A stretch of DNA of 64,000 nt from Locusta migratoria. Lineage: Eukaryota; Arthropoda; Insecta; Orthoptera; Acrididae. How positions within the stretch are numbered: position 1 is the stretch's first letter; each line of letters starts with the position of its first letter. The notes under the pieces were generated by a model. The model was not told the origin of the DNA. It saw only the letters and a program-made list of their open reading frames with translations, and did not search any database. The DNA is taken from assembly GCA_026315105.1 (NCBI GenBank), contig CM048744.1, positions 904,065,094 through 904,129,093 on the forward strand. Reading direction: 5' to 3'. Positions 1 to 10,574 of this stretch are shown piece by piece. The position numbers and the translations under genes are program-made.

Positions 1-1
1 A

Positions 2-843
2 GCCACCCTCTGGGTTGAAGGTCGGAAATTTATTTGCTGCTTCTGAGGTCACTATTGCATGACACTTTCCTCCACAATCATTAACTGGTCTTGTTTTGTG
101 CATTTCACATTGCGAGGAAGTAGTCTCATCGTTTTCATTATCTGCTGACATGCGTGCTACAATTATATTGTCAGCGCTTAATATTTCACTGGCGGTACGA
201 CTATCGTGCCTAGCAATGTTGGTAGAACTGCTTCTACTGTTAGTCGTATTATCTTTGGCATTGAACTCTGCTAACTGTTTATTAATTTCGCGCAACTGGA
301 GCTCAGTACTGGACACACGGTTTAACAGTTCCGCGTTTCGACTGTCACCACAGTTTGAACATTCTGCCGACTGTTGGTTGTCACTATCTCTGACTGTCTC
401 AATATTATTATAGATATCAGAGATTAAAGTTTTAATATTCATTATCTCAGCATGATCTTTTTCCACTTGCTGGGAAAGCTGGTTTAAAGCAGGATTTTCT
501 ATCGAAGAATTTTCTACGTTCCTGGTAGAAATTTCTTGGATAGATTCTTGTTACTCTTTCCGAATATTTTCGGTTTGTAATATAAGCTCTTCATGGATCT
601 TAATATTATTAACTTCTATCTCGTCACGTATCTTAATATTATTTGTTTCTATCTCCTCATGTAACATAACTTTACTCTTTTCTATCTCAGTAGATACTAA
701 AACATGAATATTATCTAATCTATGTGTTAGCTCAGCGATATCTTGGCGCATTTGAATTTTTTCTTCACGTGACTCTTTGATATGTTCCTCGAACCTATTA
801 TTAAGACCTAATATTTGTCCCTGAGTTTCAGTTTGGATATTCT
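2..843 (-). pseudogene. Gag-like coiled-coil ORF remnant, cut by window edge
   Basis: One minus-strand frame stays open from about 843 to the left edge (about 280 codons) apart from a single TAA at 551-553. The first part is a heptad-like coiled coil with repeated EIETNNIKIRDE/EIEVNNIKIHEE-type units. After the stop it turns into a Ser/Asn/Thr-rich linker with a CSNC motif, and near the edge it reads NKFPTFNPEGG. An N-terminal coiled coil followed by such a turn resembles gag of insect LTR retrotransposons. That family call is inference, because the rest of the ORF lies outside the window. There is no Met-led start at 843 (a TGA precedes it), and the only clear Met is near 751. No LTR or primer-binding site was recognised at 850-2900, where the 5' end should lie. 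Confidence 0.4.
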
Positions 844-849
844 GTCAGG

Positions 850-3320
850 CAATTATCATATGCACATAATGTTTCATATATATATGTAGGTATATGTCCA
901 TAAACGTCAAACAAGATTTTAATGCATTATGAAGGCAAGCAAGAAATATGATGACTGTACAATAGTGGTGTATATAGAATACACAGACATTCAGAGTCTA
1001 TACATAATTTTTTTAAGAGAACAATAAACTATTTTCTTTTTTAAGATAAAAGTTATGTGACATTCAGAATATTACATGGATAATAAGAGCCATGACTAAA
1101 CCTGTTTGAAGTGACTGTCGTAGTGCTTATGTGGAAACTGTTTAATGAATTAAAGCATGACTCTGATAATTATCACGCACAGCTTATGAAGCAGGACTTA
1201 TATATTCCAAAAGATTAGCTAAAAGAATTTTGTTCCATTCTGATTACCTGCTAAACTGAGCTTGCGGGTGGGGTATCTAGTGGGACGGATTATTGTCTCC
1301 GCTACATATCTCATGTCAGCTCAGTTTGTGCAGGATAACTTACTTATATTTGTGTTCTTAAATGATTTTTATGTAAAGATTTAATGTTACATGATTCTTA
1401 AAGATGTTTTTTGTATATTTTTTGTTTGTTTCATGTGCTGTGAGGCGAGTCAACCTACGAGGGCAACATCTTCGATGCCGATTCCAAGGAGTAAATATCC
1501 GACCACATCAAGTCGCGGGTCGACGGCCACGAGGCAAGATGATGTTGATCTCTGCGGTTGTCGTCGCGAGAGTTGACATTATTATCGACGTTTCATAATC
1601 AAACAATAAATTTTAAAAGTCAGTTCCCTTTTGTCTGTCGATGACTACATATGTAATGTCTTAGAAAGTAATAAATGTTATCGTGTTTAAACTTGACGAA
1701 AGTGTCGGAGTATATAATTCATGAAGAATTATTTTACGATGAATAATATATTAATGAAATGAGCAGATGATTTAATTTAAATATTCTTCAATCTGAAGGA
1801 AGATTCTTATGAATTTTTATTGGTGGAAAAGTTACGTCAAGAAGACTTCGATAAATGTTTTTCTTTATAACTTTGGTTAATCGATCATACATATTGATCG
1901 ATAATCATTGAAGAAATATTATTATTTTTTATCTGTGGCTATAGCAACGACCACAAACTGAAGAATTTCTTTTGACCGTCTTATCTATGAGAGAACTTAG
2001 AAATATTTTAACAAGAGTGACTGTTAAAGACTTCTTCCCTCGGCGCAAGAATCTGATTTTTGAAATATTGCAACGTATAACGATTTTACATGAACATTTA
2101 TTTTATTTTATTTTATATAACTTTTTATGGGCGAGTGGACACCTCAAGGATTACGAAGTCTGATACGGCCATATTCAATCCTAATCATACAGGACGAGTG
2201 CTTTTGAAGATAAGGTTTTAGCACATGTTCCGCCGCACGAAGAGGTCGTTCCGCCGCAACATGCACTGTACAAAAATGAACATATCACCTATTAGAAATC
2301 GGCCCCTACAAAGTTAGAAAGTATTTACACAGAGTTCATACACCGCCACATGATCACAAAAGGTTTTAACATACCAGGCCGTTATCAAACTGCAACTAGA
2401 ATCACACACGCCGCGTTTATCTATTGGAAATCACTGAATTGATAGACGAGAACATATTTCCGCAGACTATCGGAGAAAATATTCCAAAAAATGATTCTAA
2501 GTTCACGAGTCTAAGTTAAACGTGCTAGACAATGAAACCCTACCACCTCCAAACACAAGAGCAGAACCAACCTTACCTCACCAGAAGACAAGAACAGAAT
2601 TAACAGCCGGGCGGCCATGGGAGCGCGAAAAGCTACCGGAAGCTGGAAATCCCAAGAAACAGCAGTGGTGGGGACGGAGAGCGAGACTCGTGCTCGAGAG
2701 GGCTCGCTGACTAGCTTGTAGCCAAAGGGTGTAGAAACCTCTTTGGTAGTATCAGCAGCTATCGATACTGAGCCAGAGAGAACGGTGCAAATCGAGCTAT
2801 CACTTACCCCATTCAGACAGCCATATATTCTCGCACATCCACTTAAAACAACTACACATTCTCACAGGGACAGTGGCGTAGCGGAGAAGCCGTACTTATG
2901 CCATATTACTTAATATAATAATAAATTATTAACATAACAAAATAAGAAAAACCTAGCAATATTAACTAATATTTTAACACATGAAATAAAAATGCTATTC
3001 CTCAAGCCTAGAAAAGAGTGGGGTTCAAGTTTTAACAAAATGATAATCTAGCGCTACTTAAGACCAGTTGTTTGAAGAAAGCAATGTAAGCAATGATTCC
3101 ACATACTTTGTATCATTCGGTGTCCTAGTTTTAAGATCGTGTCCACTTTCTTCGTACAGATATACGTTGGCTTCCGTCATTAAGAGTTTTGGAAGTGTAG
3201 CTTTTCTACGACCTTATGGTGTAATGCAGCCGCATTTGCCGAAGGAGTTCAGTATTGTCTAGTCACAGTCGTTCTTAATAAATATCGGTTACGAATAGTA
3301 TAATGTTTGCAACTGTCTAG
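850..3320. other. No gene recognised (AT-rich)
   Basis: Only short unrelated frames. A GC-richer patch at 1440-1580 (GTCGACGGCC-type sequence) and another at 2600-2720 could be retrotransposon UTR or LTR sequence belonging to the gag-like remnant, but I found no terminal repeats that prove it. Confidence 0.5.
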
Positions 3321-3326
3321 ATAGGA

Positions 3327-3464
3327 ATATGATATTTATCGTATTATGATGTCCGGTTTCGATCAATAAAGATCATCCTCAGATCATGGTGACCTGGCCA
3401 GTCTGTTGAGGAGCAGTATTGATCGAAACCGATCATCATAATAAAATGAAATATATATCATATT
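3327..3464. repeat. Small foldback element with CCGGTTTCGATCAA arms
   Basis: The left arm (about 3327-3366) and right arm (about 3420-3464) are inverted copies. Both contain TTATGATG, then (C/T)CGGTTTCGATCAAT when read outward to inward. About 53 bp separate them. The arms carry the same GAAACCGG-type motif as the larger foldback elements at 13 and 40 kb. Confidence 0.7.
3353..3382 (-). ncRNA. Hammerhead-like core motif in the small foldback
   Basis: On the minus strand, CTGAGGA (3376-3382) is followed by one T, a GATC/GATC stem (3371-3374 with 3361-3364) and GAAACCGG (3353-3360). CTGANGA, stem II, GAAA is the conserved hammerhead ribozyme core. One extra base lies between the A of CTGANGA and stem II, unlike the canonical core. 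Activity is not shown. Confidence 0.4.
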
Positions 3465-3926
3465 GTGATCTAAACTGCTGCAAGTATTATATTATTAAAA
3501 GAAAATTGAGCTTTGTTTATTTTACACGGGAACGATGTTCTATAAAATAACGTTATCGGTTATGTTTGGGGTTCGTCACTATTCCTATTCGTCAGTAACT
3601 TTTTACCTTGTTTATTGTACGCGTATAGGGCCGAGGTTACTGTCGCTAGTGCAGCCATATTCGTTACCAATTCTCCCATCACTAGCTGCGTCCTGTTTAT
3701 AAACAGAAAGATCACACCTATTATTTGTGTGACTGCCGCAGAAGAAAACTTGTAATATACTGCAGGATGACGTCCAATACTTCGTACGTCAATTCTGCAT
3801 GGCAGTCGCATTGCACTTTTAACATTTGTGTAGTGTTGCCAAATTCAAACAAGATGAACTTCATAGTGTCTTTATTATTCGCCTCATATACATTCGTCAA
3901 GCTATTAGGCCCGGCGCACACTTGAC

Positions 3927-3990
3927 GCAGCAGAGGCAGAGCAGAGGCAGAGGCAGAGCAGAGGCAGAGGCGAGGCGCAGGGCCTCTGCT
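3927..3990. repeat. Subterminal (GCAGAG)n-type array
   Basis: An irregular array of GCAGAGGCAGAG units just inside the left Harbinger-like end. The same motif recurs inverted near 5820-5850. Subterminal repeats of this kind often serve as transposase-binding sites, but no such role is shown here. Confidence 0.6.
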
Positions 3991-4139
3991 GGTCAGCGCA
4001 CACTTGACGCAGCGCAGGCAGAGGAGGCAGCGCAGCTTGCAGCAGCACGTGCTGCATATCCACTGCAAACCTCTCGATGCAATCAGATTTAATTCCTGGA
4101 TCTCCTTCAAAACTCAGTTAATTTAAGTTGTGTGTATGT

Positions 4140-5690
4140 GTGTGTGTGTGTATTCTGATAGATTATAAGAGCAGTGAAAGGTCTGTTGAGCAACAGGCAA
4201 AAGTGACGAATACATGCTGAATTTCTCTGGTCCATGGAAGCTCATTTAAGCTCTTGAGCTATTCCGACTAAACAGACGACAGTTCAAAGAGAGTCACATG
4301 CTGAGAAGAAGGACTTAACAGAGAAGAAAAATAGTGTGACACGTCATACCCGCTAAAGATAAATGAGGGATATGTTTTAGGAATTTAATTAAAGTCAGGT
4401 TTATTTTTCTTTCATTTCTTTTATAATTCAGTGAAACAAGTGTCACAGCAAATTCAATAATTGAATGAACCTTTATACAACTGTCATATTTAATCATGAT
4501 TGTGGCGCAGTATATACGATCAGAAACACTTTTCTTCTCAGTGGCACCTGGTATGCTTTTCATATGTCTTAGATTGAAAGATATATCGATATCAAAAATT
4601 TTGCAAGTAATAGTTTCCTTGTTTAACTGCATTTGCACGCAAAGTGATTCCTTACTTAGGTCTTTATTCGTAGCTCTTCCTTGCTCCTGAGTACTAAGAT
4701 ACTGACATTTGCTTTTTTCTTCTTCTATGACGGCAGCTGTGCATGTACATGCAGTATTTTATTACACTGCATTCCTATTTTGTCTCTGTCATCATTTCTA
4801 ATGATAATTACCTTCAGCAGCCATTATATTTGTTAGTAATTAGTGAAGCTAATGCTAATACTTTTGCAAATGTTGAATTTCTGAAAGTAGTATAGAATTC
4901 AGGTTGAGAAATACTGACGAGAGACGTTCCACCCACGAAGGGGTGGACATATACTGCTTTCATGCTTGCCACAAAGTTTACTGAAACCAGGGACTATAGA
5001 CCGTAAAAATACACAATCAGCATCTTCGGTTTATGAATCTCGGTGTCTTAATATTTCAGTAAGTTGTTCGTTTCCAGCTTGGGTCTGTATCGGCAGCGTA
5101 CGAAGAAGGGAGACACGAGGCAGCTCCGCACTCGGCACAGCAGGCGGCAACAGCCGCGCGTGTGCCGCGTAGCTGCCGACCGCGTCGCGTCAAACGTGTA
5201 TCTCACGTATTTTCTCGAGAATCGAAAGAGATATAGCTCTCATTCCACCGTTAAAAACAATTTCGATATGTTAGCTACATTTCGTTCGCAGTAATGTATG
5301 ATGTAAAACGCAGCAAACGCAAACTAGCCAGCGACTACTTTTTTCACTGCAAACTCTTCAAAATATGCGCGGCGTTGTACTTTAGTTTTTACTATAACAA
5401 TAACTATGTACAATAACGAAAAGAAAACCTCCCCAACGTCATGCGTGGTTTTTGCCTATATGATACATAAAAATAATTTTTTTCTAGTGAGTAGTTTCTG
5501 CAAAATCGATTGTGGAAACTGCGTTAACGCAAAACAGACACAAATCGGAAAATAGTATTTTTAATTTTTTTACGCAGAAAGTAAAAGTGTTACAAAGAAA
5601 CTAAATACAGAGAAGGATGTAGCTTATATTCGTCTACATAAAACAATTTTTTTCGAAGCATATCGGATGACTTGAAATTTCACTTTGCGA
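4140..5690. other. Interior of the Harbinger-like element, no ORF
   Basis: No transposase or Myb-like frame. A short GT run lies at 4126-4150 and a GC-rich patch at 5085-5215. The GC patch may be older inserted sequence. Confidence 0.45.
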
Positions 5691-5857
5691 CAGAGGTGGA
5701 ACAGAGGCGCAAGAAAACTGTGCGCCTCGGACAACCGGACAGAGGCGTGACCGGGGAAACGCCTGCCCTCCGCCTCGGCTGCGTTAAGTGTGCGCTGCCC
5801 CATTAGAAAGCATGCGTTACAGACCGACAGAGGCCTATCCTCTGCCTCTGCTGCGTC

Positions 5858-6050
5858 CGGTGGCCGAGGTGACTGAGGCGCTCCAGTCACGGTCGACACG
5901 GCCACTACGGTCGGGGGTTCGAATCCCCCCTCGGGCATGGATATTTGTGCCGTCCTAGTTCGTAAGTAGTTCATAAGTAGTTTGTAAGTTTAGGGACTGA
6001 TGACCCCGTAGTTAAGTCCCATAAGCTTTACAAACATTTGACATTTTTTT
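5858..6050 (+). mobile_element. tRNA-derived SINE, copy 1
   Basis: The head has a pol III A box (GTGGCCGAGGTGACTGAGGCG-like) and a B box (GGTTCGAATCC), as in class II (Leu/Ser-like) tRNAs. The body runs to AAGCTTTACAAACATTTG and ends in a T run. It is flanked by the 9-bp duplication TGCTGCGTC (5849-5857 and 6051-6059). It sits in the right subterminal part of the Harbinger-like element and is therefore younger than it. Confidence 0.9.
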
Positions 6051-6078
6051 TGCTGCGTCAAGTGAGCGCCGGGCCTTA

Positions 6079-7250
6079 AGGTGGTGCAATTATATTGGTG
6101 TCCATTCTAAATTAATTGACTTTATTTCAAGCTTTTACAGTCTTAAAGTATATGGGCTCTTTGGAAGTCATCATTAAAGATGCTATTGAAGTCACTTGCT
6201 TTCTGTGTGTACTAATAAAAGTGTTCATATATTTTACAAAATGGTATCTCATGCTCAATCGATCACTCCACCCCTGATTCACTTTTATGTAATTTTTTTC
6301 TTTATTTTTTTGTTTTTTGTTTTTAATACGGAGACATAACTCTTTATTCAGCATCACAGACATGATGCTCTTATTTAAAGTGGTAACGTCTGGAGCTGAC
6401 AGGTGTTTTACACATACAAGTAAGTCATCGATAGGTAGCATAAACTACACAGATGGCAGTCCAGTATTAGCACACATCGCCATACGAGGACAAGCGATAG
6501 CACACCCCCTCCACGTCTCGTCTCAATTGCTCGGCTGCTTCCACAAATCCCCAGGGCGCCGCTAATCCGATGAGCAGTCCTGGCGTACTGTAGAGCTGAC
6601 GGCTAAACCACTCAGCACCGGAGGGAGTGCTCTCGCATGCAAACGCGAGATATGTTGCAGCTACTCTAGCGGGATGCAGACAGCGTAGCGCATTTCTATC
6701 CTGTCACTGCTGAGGTTCTGTCTGTGGAAGCACGTGCTTGGTACATCATGTCATTACGGTATTTTCCCACGCTCTCTTTCCTGGCTTTCTGTGATTTCTG
6801 TGGAATGCAAGCTCAATCAGGCAACCATGAATCAACCATTTCTTTCAGTTATAAAACGGTGCAGTAGAAATAAAACGATTCATTACATTATGGTGATACG
6901 ACTGTTCATTTATTAATGCGTTATGATTTAATCCTCATCATTAGAATCTAGGCCTGTGGTAAGCTTTAACGAACGCCTAAATCAATGAACAGACACATGA
7001 CCACCTGCGGCCTTTATATTTCTACAGCGTCCCTAATAGCAATGTTTAGCAACTAAAACTCATAAATGGGCGCATACCTCCACAGAGATTTCATGTCACA
7101 TCGAAAACTATTTCTTTCACTAATTCAGTGTTGATTGCGAATTCTCAGACAGCTTCTCAGAGTTAGTGTAATTAGTTACAACAAAAGGAGTTATTCCTTT
7201 ATTCTTCTTCATAGGTAGCTGAAATACCTGGCATTAAAAGTTTAGCAGAG
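6079..7250. other. No gene recognised
   Basis: AT-rich except for 6440-6730, which is richer in CG and holds no convincing frame. Confidence 0.45.
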
Positions 7251-7260
7251 GTTCATCAGA

Positions 7261-7460
7261 CTGGCTGCGGCCCATTTGCCGCGCGTACTGGAGCGCCATG
7301 TTGCGGTGCGCGCGGCCGTCCGCTGTCGGGGGTTCGAATCCCACCTCAAGCATGGATGTTTGTGTCGTCTTTAGTATAAGGTAGTTCATAAGTAGTTTGT
7401 AAGTTTAGGGACTGATGGCCGCATAATTTAGTCCCTTAAGCTTTACAAACATTTGAACAT
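7261..7460 (+). mobile_element. tRNA-derived SINE, copy 2 (divergent head)
   Basis: Same body and tail as the other copies (GTAGTTCATAAGTAGTTTG, CTTTACAAACATTTGAACA) with a B box GGTTCGAATCC. The head before the B box differs (GCGCCATGTTGCGGTGCGCG), matching the subfamily of the copy at 15 kb. It is flanked by the 9-bp duplication TTCATCAGA (7252-7260 and 7461-7469). Confidence 0.88.
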
Positions 7461-7469
7461 TTCATCAGA

Positions 7470-8568
7470 ATAATGTACAGAAAGAAAAAAGGAGAAGAAT
7501 AGGTGCGTTTTAGTGATGACAATTTTAACGTAAAGGTGACACCCAAAATTTCTGATAACGGAGAAATTGAATAAATGGTATTTACCGGCTCGTTGGTCCC
7601 GGGAGATAAAGTTGGCAACCAATGATGATTGCCAGGGATCATGTAACGTGTGCGTTAACCATCATGGGATTCGTTGTATTTTTCCGCTGAATATTCTCAC
7701 TCTACAGAAGTAATCTGCGTAGAGTTACTCAATTAGTATACATAATTGCATTGTTTGGAATCACAAAGAACTGGCAGTGGACCGCGGCAAGCGATTGGGG
7801 ACGCTGCCAGACAGCCCAGGTAGTGACGGATTAAACCGAAAGGCTGGTGGTGTGCAAATTAGCGGAACTCTGGGAAAGGCCCATGATTTGTACTCAAAAC
7901 TAGTGAGGACTGTTAGCCGACCGTTTCTTCAGGGTGTGTCTCGAGGACATCTGTGATTTTCATACTCATGTTAATTAGAATAAAATAAAATATTCTGTAA
8001 CACAATTTACCGTCATTTAGACACCCGTAAAACGGGTAAAAAAGAACGTTTCAAAAGACGATATCTCGTAAACGACTTGCACTACAATTATGCAACAAGT
8101 ACAACTGATATTGTAGTGCACTCTACTTTTAGTTTTGTAATGTCCATAGCAATGTTCCATTAAAAAAACTGTATGTTTGCATAAAAATACACTTTCTAAG
8201 TAATATTAGAATCTGTTTGTTGGCTAAAAATACGAGACCCTGACTACCAATCCATTCAATGAAACCGCACATCAATCGAACTTTCCGTTTCCGCAATATT
8301 TGCGGTGCAAGTGTTAGATTAATCACCCTGTATAGTACTTGTAATATCTATTAATACTGCAGAAAACATAAGTCGTATCTCACAACAACAAAAACAGCAC
8401 TAAATACCGGAAGTGCATATGGAGTTCTTTAAAACCTGTTTCTCAGGAGCGATTTTAAAACGAGCAACTAGGTTTAAATAGCGACCAGGAAACGCCTTCT
8501 GTTCTTAGGTTAACACTGTCCTAGGTACAAAACTCTCGGAACACATTATTTTTCATTTTATTGAATTA
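7470..8568. other. No gene; possible one-ended mariner-like MITE trace
   Basis: No coding frame. Sequence up to ATCACCCTGTATAG (about 8320-8335) ends like a mariner-type terminus next to TA, but I could not find the matching left end. Confidence 0.35.
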
Positions 8569-9633
8569 CTAGCTGGAAACCCGGCGTTGCCCGAGTCTTT
8601 ATTTATGTATTCCTGCCATTTTTCAGGTATATATTTATTTGTATAAGGGCTGAATTTCTGTAAAATCTCTTGGGAATACAATTAATAGTAAAGAAGTAAT
8701 AGATTAAAACTTAGTACGTGATGGGGCGTTTTTCCACCAAAGTTACTGCTTATGTGCTCATATCTCATGAACTACATGTCGTACTGTGATACAATTAAGA
8801 AGGTACACTCAACTATATATATGTGTACTGTTCGTAAAATTTCCAGTGACTACAATTTGTAGTGTACGAATTATAAATTGTAACGTCATACCGAATGCCG
8901 TAGTTTTCGTCCATGAACAGCGGAATGTTACTGTTCGTCTGCTCATATCTCATGAACTACGTGTCAGAATGTGATATAATTTAGAACTTACATTCAATTA
9001 TATGTGTGTATACTGTCTGTAAAACTTCCTGTTGCTACAATTTGTAGTGTTCAAATTATAAATTGTAACGTCATACCGAGAGCCGTAGTTTTACTCCATA
9101 AACAGCGGAAAAGTTGTAAGCGAGAAACGTTTTTCCTTTCATCATTTTAGTATGGTTGCCAGCGAGAAAAAGTTTAATAAGGTTTTGAAATTATGTTTAA
9201 AGTTATTGCAAGTCGCTAAGTACTGTCATTCTCATACAGTGTATTTCGAAAGTCTCGCCGCATTATATGGCATTTTTTGCGATTTCTGTTGGTTAAGACA
9301 TAATATCTTTTGAACCATGTGCGGTATGTGATTCCTAACCATGCAGCACTTGTTACCTCACGGTAACGAATGTGTGTACCAAATTTGGTTGAAATCGGTC
9401 CAATGCTTTAGCAGAAAATGAACAGCATTGTCGCAAAATGCAGCAGTTTTTCCCGCATCTCATTGTTTACCTCATACCTCGCGAACCATATATCGTATGT
9501 GATTATTACACTTACAGCGACCGTCCGCATGGATTGAAGCTTGCGTGTACAAAATTTCATAAACATTGGGACAAAACCGTAGATTTGTATGCAACACGTG
9601 CAAACATACGGACTCCCTGCTTTATATATTAGA
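8569..9633. repeat. Old dispersed repeat with a 185-bp tandem duplication
   Basis: It begins ACTAGCTGGAAACCCGGCG, a form widespread at the ends of invertebrate repeats. Two tandem units, 8755-8939 and 8940-about 9124, have a period of 185 bp; each starts TGCTCATATCTCATGAACTA and ends near an AACAGCGGAA motif. A tail with ACCAAATTTGGTTGAAATCG (about 9378-9397) follows. It has no coding capacity, and I do not assign it to a named family. Confidence 0.6.
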
Positions 9634-9833
9634 AAAAAATCTTCAAATGTTTGTAGAGTCTATGGGACTTAACTACGGGGTCATCAGTCCCTAAACTTAC
9701 AAACTACTTATGAACTACTTACAACTAAGGACGGCACAAATATCCATGCCCGAGGGGGGTTCCACCCCCGACTGTAGTGGCCGTGCAGACCGTGACTGGA
9801 GCGCCTCAATCCCCTAGGCCACCGCGGCCGGCA
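9634..9833 (-). mobile_element. tRNA-derived SINE, copy 3
   Basis: Full-length minus-strand copy from GCCGGCCGCGGTGG (right) to CAAACATTTGAAG (left). The B box is damaged (GGTGGAACCCC instead of GGTTCGAATCC). It is flanked by the 11-bp duplication TATATATTAGA (9623-9633 and 9834-9844) and is inserted at the end of the old repeat at 8569-9633. Confidence 0.9.
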
Positions 9834-10136
9834 TATATATTAGATAAACCACAAGACGGAGCAGCTCCTTTGACTAAGCGATACCTCTTTCAAACGAAGG
9901 TAGTAGCTTTAATAAAAGTGTAAGCGGTGTTTAAAATAGTGTCTCGGCCTTTTAAGAAACGAACTATAAAGGAATCAAAAGTACGCTAACCACGTAGTAC
10001 ATCGTCTTGCTTCATTCAGAAATTATTAGAAGCTGAGGTTCTGAGTAATTTCATCAATATTGTCTTTTATTTTTTGCCCTTCCAGATATTAAGAGCTTGG
10101 TGGTGATTTACTGCAAAGTACAAAACCAGATTATTA

Positions 10137-10480
10137 TTAATGAGAGTCCGATAAGAGAAGTCGATCAAAAAGGGACCATTCGTTCCGAATCAGTTCTTCT
10201 TTGCTTCGGAATGTGCGCGGCTGGCTCCCGCTCGCCTGCTGGTATTCCCGGGCGTTCCCGGCGACCAGGCGTGAACTGCAGCTGGCGGAGCCGTCTGCTC
10301 TTTGAGAGGCGGCCGCGATCTGCAACTCAGCAGCAGTAATCCGGCCGCTCACAGGCGGAGCTGATTCCCACCTGACGCAGCAACCCGCAGGAAAAGCCGG
10401 CGTGTGCGACCGCCGAGAGAACGAACGCTGCCGCTGCCGCTGCCGCTGCCGCTGCCACTGCTCGATGCACCCATCCATGC
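10137..10480. other. GC-rich, CpG-containing island
   Basis: Sharply GC-rich against AT-rich flanks, with many CpGs. A minus-strand frame of 113 codons is Arg/Gln/Ser-rich and looks like composition rather than a protein. It could be a promoter-like island, part of an unrecognised element, or recently inserted DNA. Confidence 0.4.
10428..10460 (+). repeat. (GCCGCT)n microsatellite
   Basis: About five perfect GCCGCT hexamers ending at GCCACTGC. On the minus strand they read as an (RQ)n run. Confidence 0.85.
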
Positions 10481-10574
10481 TTACGAGAGATCTGCTCCTT
10501 CATTTTGACTGATTCTTCCGTCGCTTATCGGTAGAACACTAAAATAAATGAAAAAACACAATTTTTATGTGTGT

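Larger units (their letters stand above)
3908..6075. mobile_element. Harbinger-like non-autonomous DNA transposon (TTA target duplication)
   Basis: The left end is GGCCCGGCGCACACTTGACG. The right end is its inverse with one change (CTCACTTG for CACACTTG). Both are flanked directly by TTA (3905-3907 and 6076-6078). A 3-bp TTA duplication with GC-rich ends is typical of the PIF/Harbinger superfamily. The inverted similarity continues into GCAGAGGCAGAGG-rich subterminal DNA (3927-4050; 5690-5857). No transposase frame was found inside, so the copy is non-autonomous or gutted. A SINE sits at its right end. Net length without the SINE is about 1.97 kb. Confidence 0.7.

Noticed and set aside
8569..9633. 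CRISPR-like or satellite array
   Set aside because: Only two 185-bp units, no spacers, and the composition of an old dispersed repeat.
10137..10478. Arg/Gln-rich protein on the minus strand
   Set aside because: Driven by the GCCGCT microsatellite and GC-rich island; both strands are open over much of it.
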